This document shows, one piece after another, positions 1 to 11,093 of a stretch of DNA of 51,000 bases. The notes under the pieces are model-generated. The model did not search any database. It saw nothing but the letters and a program-made list of their open reading frames with translations, and was not told the DNA's origin. Position numbers and translations under genes: made by a program. How positions within the stretch are numbered: the stretch's first letter is position 1; each line of letters begins with the position of its first letter. This stretch comes from Chrysomallon squamiferum. Taxonomy: Eukaryota > Mollusca > Gastropoda > Neomphalida > Peltospiridae. The DNA lies in assembly GCA_012295275.1 (NCBI GenBank), contig CM022673.1, forward strand, positions 8,669,311 to 8,720,310. The letters run 5' to 3'.

Positions 1-79
1 GATTTCCACCATTTTGTGAATCACAAAGTCGTATTTTCTGCGGGTGTGTTACTTTAGTTAATTAATCTAAATCTGTTGT

Positions 80-100
80 TGTTAACACCTGTTTTTATAA

Positions 101-104
<4 letters not shown>
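80..104 (+). repeat. 25-base dispersed repeat, copy 1, followed by (ATT)n
   Basis: Identical to 43385-43409. Here it runs directly into an (ATT)n array (101-155). Confidence 0.6.

Positions 105-155
<51 letters not shown>
101..155 (+). repeat. (ATT)n microsatellite
   Basis: Uninterrupted trinucleotide run. Confidence 0.95.
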
Positions 156-156
<1 letters not shown>

Positions 157-462
157 AATATAAAATTATATTTTAAAAATACAATTTGTTAAAAACTGCG
201 ACATAAAAAAAAAAAAAAACAACATTATAACAACCTAGAACAATATAAAAAAAGAAGAAAAGAAAGCAGAAAAATGTCCTTTTCTGTGCAGTATAATGTG
301 ACATTTATATACAAGTTTAACTGTTCACCTTTGTTTTTTGAACATTTACTTAATAAGAAACAAAATACTGGAGGCTTTCAAACCAAGCTGCCTTATTCCA
401 TGTCGGCTTTTGGAGCAAGCTGGCCTGTATATTTCGGCATCATTCCCTTGGTGTTGGCCTAA

Positions 463-463
<1 letters not shown>

Positions 464-507
<44 letters not shown>

Positions 508-569
508 CAACAATAACAACAATAATAATAATAACAACAAAAATAATAATAATAATAATAATAGTAATA
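464..569 (+). repeat. (AAT)n/(AAC)n microsatellite
   Basis: Mixed AAT and AAC trinucleotides. The Asn-rich and Leu-rich open frames here are artefacts of it. Confidence 0.95.
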
Positions 570-1352
570 ATATTTAATCACAGTTACTGTTTAATATATA
601 TATTTTTTTTTTTTTACAAAATATATTATATATTACAGATAATTGTTACACAGATTTCTTGACATATATGAATAAATAAATATATTTCAGCTGAAACCTT
701 AAAAATAAGCAAAAAAGAAACTCTCATAATTATGAAAGAACTCAAAAATTAATTATAATTAGATACTGAAAAAAAAAAGCAGCTAGGAATTAACAATGCA
801 ATGGTGAAAAAAAACTGAATCTGAATTATATTCATATTTATTAAGGGTTCAGTTATACATTATTAAATATCATCATCATCATCATTTCCCTTTCTCAATT
901 TAGTACATATAATTCACCATAAGGGAGTAAATTGATAATTTACTCATTGAAACATTGATGGATATAAATCACTGATGAAATTCTGTACAAAGTACTTTTG
1001 GTCATAAATGACTACAAGTGTTAATCTTTGAATTTCCGATGCAACATCATCAGCACATTGAATATAATTGTTGTTGTTGTTTTGGGAGGGGGGCAGCGAT
1101 TTTTGTTGAAAGTGTCAAATATAATTTCCCTGTTTATGCTTACCTGCAGTTGCACTGGAAACAAAAAAATGAAAAAAAGAAAGAATGAAAGAAAAAATTA
1201 TTTAAGAAATTCTTATTCGTTCACAATAAGGCTTTTGCTGTGATTGTAGTAAGTGATTTGTATGTGGGTTGTTTTCCATGGGAAAGTGCCAACAGATGTT
1301 CATATTATAATAATACCAGAAACATGTTATAATAGTTAGTGTAACTATGCTG

Positions 1353-1358
1353 TTTATT
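1353..1358 (-). terminator. Candidate polyadenylation signal of the CH-domain gene
   Basis: The minus strand reads AATAAA about 40 nt after the stop codon at 1399-1401. AATAAA is common by chance in such AT-rich DNA and the true 3' end may lie further on. Confidence 0.3.
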
Positions 1359-1398
1359 TCTGGAAAAGTTATTTTTGTACCGTTTAAATCTGTGCATT

Positions 1399-1997
1399 TT
1401 AATTGTCCAACTTGGGAGCTTGGACACCAGTGTATGTAACTTCATATCCTTTACTGTTAGCCTGGAACAAAGAAAACACACATACCACAGATAAACATTG
1501 AAAACAGCGACATCAGAACACCAGCAAAGCTCTGAGAAAGGAATATGCTATCCATATTGTAAACATTATTATTGATATTTTTTCTCTTTTATATATTTAT
1601 ATGTATGTTGTTTATACTAACACTGGAATATGAGAACAAATTAATCAGATTAACAAATTTTGTCAAATATAGATATAAGTGTTTAAATACACATAAGCAC
1701 ATGCACACACACAAACACACTGAAAGGTGTGCATGTGCATTTGTGTGTGTGAGTGAGAGAGAGACTTTGATAGTTCCAGTGTCACTTTAGTGCTAGTTTA
1801 TTTAGTTTTATATTTGGAATGCAAACTTCCTTTCTCAGTGAGAACAAAGGTAAATAACAATTTGTAAACAATATTTGGTTATATGCAATACAGCTTTTTG
1901 ATTTATGCTCCTGCAAAATAATAAATCTTAACTGGATTTTTTGGTTTGTGAGTGAGTATGTTTTGCATGCATATTCCTCTAGAAAACCTCAAAATAA

Positions 1998-2041
<44 letters not shown>

Positions 2042-2443
2042 TGATATAAAATATTCAAATGATTAATTATAAATGTATAAAGCAAAAGCATTAAATATTT
2101 AATTTAAAAAAAAAATGGTATGAGGAAGTGAAATTAAAAGAAAAATAGCACAGTGATTAATAAGTATGGGGCACAGTTATTTACCTTGATCAAAATGGGT
2201 GTGTGGAAATAACAGTAAGGTAGGGGATATAATTTCAAATAATAAAATTATATTAAAAACAAAATTTGAACTGTTGCATGTAAATATACTGAACATTAAT
2301 TTAAGAAGGAGCATAAACAAAAATTAAGCATTTTCTCAAATACAGAGAATTAAAAGTTAATAAATGTTATTATAATGGGTTAGAAAGATTAAGTAACATG
2401 TTAAAAACATGCCATATGTAAAAAAAGTAGTAAATTCTGTATC

Positions 2444-2488
<45 letters not shown>

Positions 2489-3739
2489 CAAGTAAACAAA
2501 TATAAATAAGAATGTTACAAGAATTGAATATATAATGTGTCGGTATGTGAGTATCACTGTATTTACTAACGTTTCAATATTTTTTCAGCTAAATTGCTTC
2601 TGTTAGAATTTAAACAAAGAATGAGTTTGAAATAAAACACTTATTCAGACTGAAATGAAAAATTAATTATTATTGTACTATATACACAGGTACAAAAAAA
2701 AAAAAAAAAAATAAAATAAAAAAAATAAAAATTTTTTGTTTTTAAAGTGTTCTTAAAACATTATCAGTTAATATATTAATAGTGTGAATATAATCATAAC
2801 AGTAATTAATATATTTTAAAAAGTAATAATTATAACATAACAAATAACTATAAAGAAAGCTACACATAATATTATTGAATTTTATTTCTTACGGTAATGC
2901 AATGCCAGCACTATTACTACTAGCAGACGACATGAAATGCTTACCAGGCAGCCTAGACTGTGCAAGCTGTTTATTACGTTGAGGAATGGTCCCTTTCTAC
3001 CTTCCCACAAGTCTACAGACTGAAAGAGGGACTCCTTTGGGCAGACCGTATTTTTCGCAGCCATCGTTAAATGCCTGGATGTTTGCCATTCCCACAAAAC
3101 TGTTGGCAACTTTCTTTTGGAAACTCACTTTGCCTTTGCCATCAGCCTCCAGCAGTTTATTTATCAGTCTAGTATGGAAATAATGTATAATATATATTGT
3201 AATACAATGTAACGAATGAAAAAATATGATATAATATAATATAATATAATATAATATAATATAATATAATATAATATAATGTAATGTAATGTAATCCAAT
3301 ATAAAATAAAATAAAATAATATAATATACATTTTACAATACAATACAATGCAATATAAAATAGCATAATTTCTATAGTATCACATAACATAACACCATAT
3401 AATACAAATAACGTATAATTATTGAAAATATTTCATATTATAGTTTGTAATGTAAATAAGTCTGATTATACTCTGCGCATAGACAATATTCGTAAACACG
3501 CTGGTACAGGAGGAAGACAATGTCCACACACATCAGATGTCGCTGATGAGCCTCGAACGCAAAGGCACCCATTCGCCAGCTCTACGAAGGCACACAACAC
3601 CGAGACATAAAAGTCATACTTCGTGATATGTCACGGGAGGTAAAGATACGTATCTGCAAGCACTTGCTGAACTTTGCTTAAGTCTCCATATGGTGACTGT
3701 ATTTCTTTAAGCCTTTATTATTATTTTTAAACATTATCT

Positions 3740-3792
<53 letters not shown>

Positions 3793-4472
3793 GATCTGAG
3801 ACATGAAAGATCTTGATAACTTTTAGACGCAACGACATGTCTGCTTTGTAGCCGTGATCGTATAGTGGTTAGTACCTTGCGTTGTGGCCGCAATAACCCA
3901 GGTTCGAATCCTGGTCACGGCAAAGCAGCATTTTTAGTTCGTTTCAGTATAAACTATTAGTATTCCGATGTTGTAGTTGTTGTTATTAATACTACTACTA
4001 TTATTATGCCGGACGAATTACTGAGTACTTGCATAGTGTGCATAGCTCCTAGAAGCTATTATATACGTTATTTATTAGACAGGTCAAAACGTATTGCATA
4101 TAAACATAAACAGTATATAAAGTATACTAAAGCTTAGTTTCATTCAACTGTATATCCATATTTTTGGTAAACTCAGAGTATTTAAAAGGCAATTTCTCCT
4201 TCCAAACAAAATTCATAAACTCAGAAAATATCTTTGCAAGGAATCATACGTTTAATTATCAAAATGAATAATTTAAAAATTCTAAATTAAACTAACATGA
4301 AAATAAAATGAAGGACAAAAGTATTAAAAAAATTATTAGAGTAATAATAAAAAATAAAGTTTTAAAATAAAATTAAGATTAACGATTAAACCAAAGAAAA
4401 AAAAAATCTTAAAGCATTCCAAAAGCATCTGAGCATTAATGCAGCAAGTTATTACATACAAAAATTAAAATG

Positions 4473-4506
<34 letters not shown>

Positions 4507-4610
4507 TAACTGAATAAACAAACACAATTTAAATGATAAATTAAAAAAACTAAATAAAAAACTTTAATAAAAGCAAACAAACTAACAAACTAACTAACTA
4601 AATAAATAAA

Positions 4611-4641
<31 letters not shown>

Positions 4642-6140
4642 GAGAGAAAACAAAAATGAAAAATAATATTTAAAAAAATAAAAAAGAAAGAATTAAAAAA
4701 CATTTGATAATAAAATATAGTTTACATCAGATAAACTACATCAAAAGAAAATGCAATGTCAGGTTCAAAGTAACTAATACGCCAGGTTATCGTAACCTTG
4801 TAGATATGTATCATGTGTCAGTTTTTGTAAAGACAGCACCAAGCTCGCTGTCGACTCTGAGAAATGCATGGTTTATATCATTATTCCTTTCATGTAATTA
4901 GCTCACATACCTTTGCGTATTTACCCATAATTATATTAAATGCATACATACATACATACATATATACATATATAGGCATATGAACATGCTCATAAATATA
5001 TATCCAGATACCTACCAACATACATACATACATACATATACATATATACAGGTATTTTCATACATATATACATTATATTTATATACATACATACATATAT
5101 ACATTATATTTATATACATACATACATACATACATACATACACACATATACAGGCATATGAACATGCTCATAACATTATATCCAGATACGTACATACATA
5201 CGTACTTACATATACATATTTATACACATACACACACTCACACACATACACACATATACATATACATACATATACATGTTTTTCCACCCATTAATCCCAC
5301 AACCCGTTCATCCATCCATACATAAATGTATTTTATTTTATGTTATGAAAACGAACTTCAAAAAAAAAAAAAAATAAAAAAAAAAAAAAGAAGAAGAAGA
5401 AGAAAAAAGCTTTGAAATAGCTTTCTCTACATTTTCATTTCTTTGAAGTTATTTTTTAAATCTATATTTAACATTGGTGTTATCTTCTTCTTTATGTTTT
5501 TTTTTTTTTTTTTTTTTTCGCAACTGCACATATTTAGATGCCTTTCCAAAACTGTTTATGTTAGCTACCTCCAATATCTTTTAATGTCTTAGGCAATAAC
5601 TATGGAAACACGCATGCCACATAGTTTGAAAAATTGTAAAGAAAATTTTCTGAACTTACATTCTAAATAGTATAGAAAGCTGAGTGTACTATAGTTTATG
5701 AAAAATGAGGCCGGGGAAACTGCGTGGATTGGAATGGGAACGTTGTATTGATATTTTGAACTGACAAAAAATTTATAAACAAAATATGATGTAGCAAGAT
5801 AAGCATATTTAGAAGTTAGTAAAGCATGTAATAAGATTTTCATGAACAGTTCGTAGAGCAATGGCCAGAATGGTATAGTGATAATGATAAAAAGTAATGT
5901 TTTTGCATTCAGCAACAGCTAAATTCTAATCATGCCAAATTCGTCAGTATACAGAATTTGATTATTTCTCAACATAAATCAATTGCTATATTTGTTATAT
6001 ATTCAGTACAAACGATTAACAATAAAATAAAAATCATAAATTTAAACGAATGTTGTCAGAAACTGTAACAGTGACAATAAAAATAAAAGTTGTTAATTTA
6101 GAGTCTCAACGTTTCCAAAATATAATTAATTAATGCATCC

Positions 6141-6214
<74 letters not shown>

Positions 6215-7819
6215 AACAAAAACTTCCATCAAAAAAAAAAAAAAAATTCTAAAAATTCTAAAAAAAAAAAATTTCAAAATTGAACGAGCAACATGCCTAC
6301 GGTTATTTTTAATTTCCAGTCAAGTATAGGAAAACTAGGTTAATAGTAATGTTAATTATAAGCATTGCTTCTAGTAACAAATGTTAGTTATTATAACCGA
6401 TGTGATGCTACTCACTTGCAAAGACAAATACCATCTCTTAGCCACTTGTGGAGATCAAGTTGGCGGCTGCTTGCCTAAAAACGAAGGAAAGGTCTACACA
6501 CATCACACAGGGCAGATAAGGAAATCTACGTGCGTGTGTCAGGAATCGAGAATCAGGAAGGAAACCTCACGTTTTGTTTTGCTAACATTATTATTCAACC
6601 TTAGTATAATGATTTATGTACCGTCCTCTGTTTAAAGTAAGTCACGTAAAGAGATTTTCCCTTATAGATGATTTTATCAAAATACCACCGTGCAATATGG
6701 TTTGCTGCTGAAGGTGCATGGTCCCAGTTCAGAAATGAAAGACAGTTTTCAAAGATTTTGCAAGCTGCCTTTAAATAAATGCTAATGTTCTACACACAAA
6801 ATATAATATTGTCATCATGGTTGAATTACTCATTAGGCTAAATGTTTTTGATTTTCTTTTAAATAATCTTGCATCACATATTCCTTTTATGTTGTTTGTC
6901 AGTTTTTGTTTGTTGTTTATTTTATTTGTTTTTAATTTTTATTTACACCAGTAATGGATTCACAAGGATACTACTAACGTTACAACGACAATCAAATTTT
7001 TTTGTGGAAGGAGATAGATTTATTACAGGAAAAGATTTTAAAAGACATACAGGCAGGTAAAAGTTACTTACACAGGTTTCGTGCTGCCCTTCCACGATTG
7101 CGTTTATCCACACTCGAATTGCCTCTGGAGTTCCGGCCTCCTCTTCCCTGTCATAGCTCTGAAAAAATAAAAACATTTCAGTGAAATCGTGATTTAACGG
7201 TCAGTAAACTAAATAAAAAAATTAAGGGCGAGTGTCCGTGTATCTGTATGTATATTTGACTTTCAGTTATTGTCTGTCAAAAAGCTGTATTTTGACTGTC
7301 GTATATCGACTATCTCTCTGTCTGAAAGCGATCTGCCTACTGTCTGAATTACAGTTATCTATTGACGACTGTTTGACTAATTACAGTCTGTGGATCGTCT
7401 GAATGATTCATCTGTTGATTGTTAGTCAAATTCCCATATGTCCACTATCTGAATGACAGTTACCTGTTGACTGACGGACTGACAGTCAGTCATCTGTTGG
7501 TTCTCTGTCTGTCAATCTAACATCCATTCGTGGATTGTCTGTCTTTCCGACTGTCTCTCTGTCTGACTGCTATCTGTCGACAGTCTGAATGATAGCCGTC
7601 TTTTGAGTCTGTCTTACTGACGACTATTTGTCTAATTGCCATCGATTGTCTCTCTGTATATCTAACTACATCTGTCGACAGTTTTTCTGTTCATCTGTCT
7701 GTCTAACTTCTGTCTGTATGATAGTTAATATCTATCGACTGAATGCTACTTACGGCTTCCATCTTTTTCTCTATTTCATAGCCGAGACCAGCTTTGCTAG
7801 CACGTACTTTATCACCCAT
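1399..7819 (-). CDS. Calponin-homology domain protein (myophilin/transgelin-like), five coding exons, frameshift in exon 4
   Basis: Coding exons in transcript order are 7819-7754, 7158-7072, 6474-6416, 3168-2945 and 1461-1399, each bounded by AG and GT sites (GTAAGT, GTAAGT, GTGAGT and GTAAGC donors). Exon 1 starts MGDKVRASKAGLGYEIEKKM. Exon 2 carries the CH helix segment IRVWINAIVEG. Exon 3 carries LHKWLRDGICLC. The exon 3/4 junction rebuilds the canonical KLINKL. Exon 4 carries EKYGLPK, then in the next frame LFQSVDLWEG and NVINSLHSLG, the usual CH-domain end. The last exon ends YTGVQAPKLDN and stop. Known for the family: actin-binding, muscle-associated cytoplasmic proteins. Odd: one surplus base in the GG at 3034-3035 shifts the frame and gives a TAG at 2997-2999, so the product as written is about 127 aa instead of about 165. 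All other splice sites and domain parts are intact, so I favour a sequence error or recent allele over an old pseudogene. No calponin repeat follows the CH domain. Confidence 0.8.
1991..2041 (+). repeat. (AAT)n microsatellite
   Basis: Trinucleotide run in the last intron of the CH-domain gene. Confidence 0.9.
2444..2488 (+). repeat. (AAT)n microsatellite
   Basis: Trinucleotide run in the last intron of the CH-domain gene. Confidence 0.9.
3229..3295 (+). repeat. (ATAAT)n pentanucleotide array
   Basis: Pentamer repeat changing to GTAAT in the last three units. It begins about 60 bp upstream (transcript sense) of CH-gene exon 4. Confidence 0.9.
3626..3790 (+). repeat. Dispersed repeat copy A, ending in (TAA)n
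   Basis: Shares an exact 20-base core (3653-3672, ATCTGCAAGCACTTGCTGAA) and weaker flanking similarity with copy B near 8856-9010. The shared parts include TAAAGATA upstream, and a GTC...TG.T.ACT segment and ACATTATCTGTA-like tail downstream. It ends in a (TAA)n tract at 3741-3790, the tail type expected of a SINE or LINE end. The family is not identified. Confidence 0.55.
3851..3922 (+). tRNA. tRNA-His(GUG): tRNA-His (anticodon GTG)
   Basis: A full cloverleaf can be drawn. The acceptor stem GCCGTGA pairs with TCACGGC. The D arm contains TAGTGGTTAGTA. The anticodon stem TTGCG/CGCAA encloses the loop TTGTGGC with GTG at 3884-3886. The T arm contains GGTTCGAATCC, which is also a perfect Pol III B box. 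The discriminator is A at 3922. The sequence is close to animal tRNA-His genes, has no intron and shows no damage. The genomic base before position 1 is A, so the G at -1 needed for histidylation would be added after transcription, as known for eukaryotes. It lies inside an intron of the CH-domain gene on the opposite strand. Confidence 0.96.
3931..3935 (+). terminator. Pol III terminator of tRNA-His
   Basis: A run of five T on the coding strand starts 8 nt after the discriminator base, the standard RNA polymerase III stop. Confidence 0.8.
4940..5282 (+). repeat. (CATA)n/(TACA)n array with an internal 178-bp duplication
   Basis: CATA/TACA tetranucleotides are interrupted by a unique motif, GGCATATGAACATGCTCATA, that occurs at 4975 and again at 5153, each time followed by a similar TATCCAGATAC stretch. 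A shorter TATACATTATATTTATATACATAC unit is also repeated side by side at about 5067-5120. Confidence 0.8.
6143..6212 (+). repeat. (GA)n microsatellite, 70 bp
   Basis: Uninterrupted; (CT)n in the sense of the host CH-domain gene, in the intron after exon 3. Confidence 0.95.
7235..7745 (+). repeat. Degenerate minisatellite of CTGTCTGAATGACAGTTATC-type units
   Basis: Nearly the whole intron between coding exons 1 and 2 of the CH-domain gene is built of varied CTGTCTG, GACTGTC, ATCTGTTGACTG and TCTGAATGA units. Unit length is irregular, roughly 30-60 bp, and no two units are identical, so the array is old. Confidence 0.65.
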
Positions 7820-8689
7820 AGTGAACGGTTTAGTGGTTTTGGTTTAGAGTGTATAACCTGAATAAAAATAAAATTATATTCATTGTACGTGTGAAACATG
7901 AAGCATCTTAACTTGTGGAAAGATAGAGAAATGAGTTTTAAAAGAATAATAAATCTGATTACTGAAAATATTGGTGATTTTTCATATGGTGCTACAACTG
8001 TACGATCAAAAGCTCTAATTATATTACTTCAAAATGATTATTTGCCTGAAATAGATAGAAACGTTTCCTAATAATAAAAGACGACATTAAAATAATAAAT
8101 CAGTCTTAACATTTTCGTTGTTATTAATTATTTAAATGGAAAACACAAATTTCTTATTAAGATAGACTGCATTTTGCATTTCTGTAAACGAAATAATAAA
8201 ATGGAAGCATAATTATACTTAAAAATAACCATATGAAAATTAATAAAATTATACATAAGCTATTTCACAGAACATATATGAAAATCAATAAAGATTTTAA
8301 TGAACAATTTTGCTATTTTTTTATTATAAAATAATACCGATATATTAGTAGCACAGAGTGATACTGAATAACAGACCAACGCTTTAATATATTCAAATTC
8401 TTTTAGGTCAAACTGGTATAAGGAAAAGATAAATAAAGGTTAAGACTTAAGGTTTATGAATATCATGAAGAGCAACTAATTTCCAGCTTTACCATTTTAC
8501 CAAAAGAATATATAGCATTTCAGTGTACATCTGGAACTCATTACTATCTTCCTAAAACGGTTGGTAATTACCATATCAAGGAGTTTGTACAACCAGATGC
8601 ACATAGTTAATTCATGTTTGAGCGTAAACAGAGGCAAAAGAGTGCAAAGTGCGCTATGGCTGTAAAAAATAAATTTATTGTGGCTGATG

Positions 8690-8762
8690 TTATTATTATT
8701 GCTGTTGTTGTTGTTGTTGTTGTTATTGTTAATATTAAACAAATAAATAAATAAATAAATAT
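8690..8762 (+). repeat. (ATT)/(GTT)n and (AAAT)n tracts
   Basis: Trinucleotide tract 8690-8730 followed by AAAT units 8742-8762, just before the 14-bp-arm hairpin. Confidence 0.85.
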
Positions 8763-8771
8763 AGAAAAGCT

Positions 8772-8811
8772 TAACGCATGTGAAACTACTGTTAATATTT
8801 CACATGCGTTA
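8772..8811. repeat. Perfect inverted repeat, 14-bp arms, 12-nt loop
   Basis: The left arm 8772-8785 (TAACGCATGTGAAA) and right arm 8798-8811 are exact reverse complements with a 12-nt spacer. The hairpin lies in the long 5' UTR intron of the CH-domain gene. The stem is too short for a normal microRNA precursor and is not followed by a T-run typical of a Pol III product. Confidence 0.9.
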
Positions 8812-8855
8812 TTAAATTGTATTGTTCTTGTTGATATAAAGTTATCTGTTGTGGT

Positions 8856-9010
8856 CTGACATGGAAATTAAAGATATTATAATCTGCAAGCACTTGCTGA
8901 ACTCTTTATACAAGTCACAATTTGATAACTTTTCTTCTCAAACTCTTTACAATTTTTTTTTTTTGTAGTATATTTGTTTTCAAGCATTGTCTGTATTAGT
9001 ATAATAAATG
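8856..9010 (+). repeat. Dispersed repeat copy B
   Basis: Diverged partner of copy A: the same 20-base core at 8882-8901, then AAGTC and TTGATAACT matching copy A in order, and a CATTGTCTGTATTAGTATAATAA tail segment. It is in the same orientation, in another intron of the same gene. Confidence 0.55.
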
Positions 9011-9027
9011 AAAATAAGTGAGTTTTC

Positions 9028-9030
9028 GAT

Positions 9031-9061
<31 letters not shown>

Positions 9062-9064
9062 TTA
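9028..9064 (+). repeat. (ATTT)n microsatellite
   Basis: Tetranucleotide run directly after dispersed repeat copy B. Confidence 0.9.
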
Positions 9065-9775
9065 TTGTAATGCGGCATCACAGTTGATGAAAAATCCAGG
9101 TACTTTGGGGGAGATTGTTATGTTCTATTTTATTACGACCAATACGGTAAAAATGAAATTCAATCATCTTGAAAATTAAAGATTAACAATATCTCTGAGG
9201 CAGCACGAGTACGGTCGTTTTGGCTTCACTCCACAATAAATTACATTCAATCCCTTTATTTCAGTCCTACTTTGCCTACAACGATTTCTTTACCGTTGCA
9301 GCCTACGAGTTTGCAAGGATCCGGATATGCAGTCACTTCTCAAGACGTAGTCAGACTGCTAACTCAGTGGTTGTCATAATGATAAAAATAGAAAGCGAAA
9401 TGCGTGTACAAAGTTATTTCGACTACCTGAGTTATTATGATGCTTCGTTCTGCAGATTTCCGCGTTTAGCACAAACAGATGAAGGTAAACTTTCTTGGCG
9501 CCAAGCAGTGCCTACAACGTTATGTGCATTTTTTCGCTGCGTTCTGTTTGCCTCTTGGGTTAAGCGTACGTATTTGTCATTCGAGCTTGAAACTGATACT
9601 GTTGCGAAGTAAGGAAAAGAAGGTTTTTGTGGTTTAGTTCCTGGATACAAAATGCATAGTTAAGACATATGTATGCAAGGTAGTGTGGAAAGCGTTGGTG
9701 GATCACGGTGTCGTGAAGGGGAATGGGATTTATTAATACCATTAATAATGTTAATATCTGTAGAGACAGCAGGTT

Positions 9776-9866
9776 TTATTATTATTATTATTATTATTAG
9801 TAGTAGTAGTAGTAGTAGTAATAGTAGTAGTAGTAGCAGTTGTAGTAGTAGTAGTAGTAGTAATAG
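9776..9866 (+). repeat. (ATT)n then (AGT)n microsatellite
   Basis: A compound trinucleotide array that explains the poly-Ile/poly-Ser open frame here. Confidence 0.95.
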
Positions 9867-10986
9867 TGTTTTTTTTTCATTCTATTATAATTATTTTGTA
9901 TGCTTGGTTTTTTTTTGCTTTTATTTTGCTTTTATTTTGCTTTTATTTTTTTTTTTTTTGAAATCCTTAATGTTGCAAGATTTAGAAATAATTAACACAA
10001 CACTGCTTTTTAACACTTTAACTATATATATATATATCATACATGAATGGAGGAAATGAAGCCTTCAAAATACAACAAATAACTGACAGTAACCTATAGA
10101 AAATTCTATTATATAAATCTTCGCTAATACACTGATCTTTTCCTAATCAGTAGATTTTATGTAAATAATATTAATAATTTTACTGTATGTCTACATCGAG
10201 TCTGCACATCCTGTTTCTTTGTTCATCTCAGTATTACTTTGCCACTAACTGGTGCATGGAGTAAAATCTCTTTTTAGGGTTTGAGGCCACTAAAACCTTT
10301 CCTGGATGTTTTATGAAGAGTATGTGAGAGGTTAAAATAAGAAATGGGAGCATACAAATACTTAACATACCACATTTTCACGAGAGGAATACATGCATTA
10401 TATTCATATGGATGTACATATCTGTTTATATATTTCTATCTTTACACATACAAAAGTATATTTCTTTGATATTTTACTTTAATTTATTTATTTATTTATT
10501 TATTTTTATTTTTGTTATGATATCCAACATCAACTAAAAACCATGATACTATATTATATTTTAAATTAAATTTTGTAAAGCATAAATATACTATGTGCTA
10601 TGTTTAAAGTAATTTAAAGAGAGAAGGAGAAGGAAATTAAAGATATGGGTAGACATATATAACAGTTTATGTGAATAAGTGCAGCTGCTATTTTCATCAC
10701 GTCTTCTAAATCTGTCAATCACGATATTAACTGGCGCCAGAAAAAGAAAAAGCGAGAGAGAGAATTCCAAATAGGTATACTGATTACTCACAGTATTTCT
10801 ACAGTTTAATCGAATCATAACTTTTCGATAAATAATTTAACAAATCCAATAATTTTCTTTTTGATGCATACTTCTAACATTATTATTAATCACAAGCGAT
10901 AGTTACAAAATATATTAAAATGCAATGGATCGAAAAGACGGTACGAAATGAAACGAGAATTGGTAATGAAAAAAAGAGCTACTTAC

Positions 10987-11062
10987 GGGACGTAATCTCG
11001 TACGGAAGAAGCGAAGCTGGTATTCTTCAGCGTTCGGGATTTACCAGGTAACTTAGACAACG
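10987..11062 (-). other. Probable non-coding first exon (5' UTR) of the CH-domain gene
   Basis: Downstream of a minus-strand TATA box, the sequence runs without any ATG to a strong donor, CCC followed by GTAAGT (exon edge 10987). The next plausible acceptor on this strand is TTTATTCAG just before 7857, which opens the exon holding the start codon at 7819. This gives a 5' UTR intron of about 3.1 kb. The upstream edge is only an estimate from normal TATA-to-start spacing. The linkage to the CH gene is inference from strand, order and absence of another gene between. Confidence 0.5.
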
Positions 11063-11085
11063 CACGTGACCGGTCCGGTCCATTC

Positions 11086-11093
11086 CTTATATA
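11086..11093 (-). promoter_or_regulatory. TATA box of the CH-domain gene
   Basis: The minus strand reads CCTATATAAGG here, a good TATA box about 30 nt upstream of the proposed transcript start. An E-box CACGTG lies at 11063-11068, at the proposed start. The motif also resembles a CArG/SRF site, which drives many muscle calponin and transgelin genes, but it has seven A/T bases between CC and GG instead of six, so it is imperfect. Confidence 0.5.

Noticed and set aside
338-577. Open frames rich in Asn, Ile, Leu, Ser, Arg-Glu or Tyr-His over microsatellites (also at 1903, 2357, 6141, 9673, 26363-26779, 28352, 40591, 44187, 50113-50703 and 50722-51000)
   Set aside because: They are translations of simple repeats, not genes.
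3480-3620. GC-richer patch upstream of dispersed repeat copy A
   Set aside because: It could be the body of the same element, but it has no visible match elsewhere in the window and no clear A or B box.
9220-9612. 130-codon open frame on the plus strand
   Set aside because: It has no ATG at its start, no recognisable domain, and lies in the 5' UTR intron of the CH gene; its GC-richer composition may explain the missing stops.
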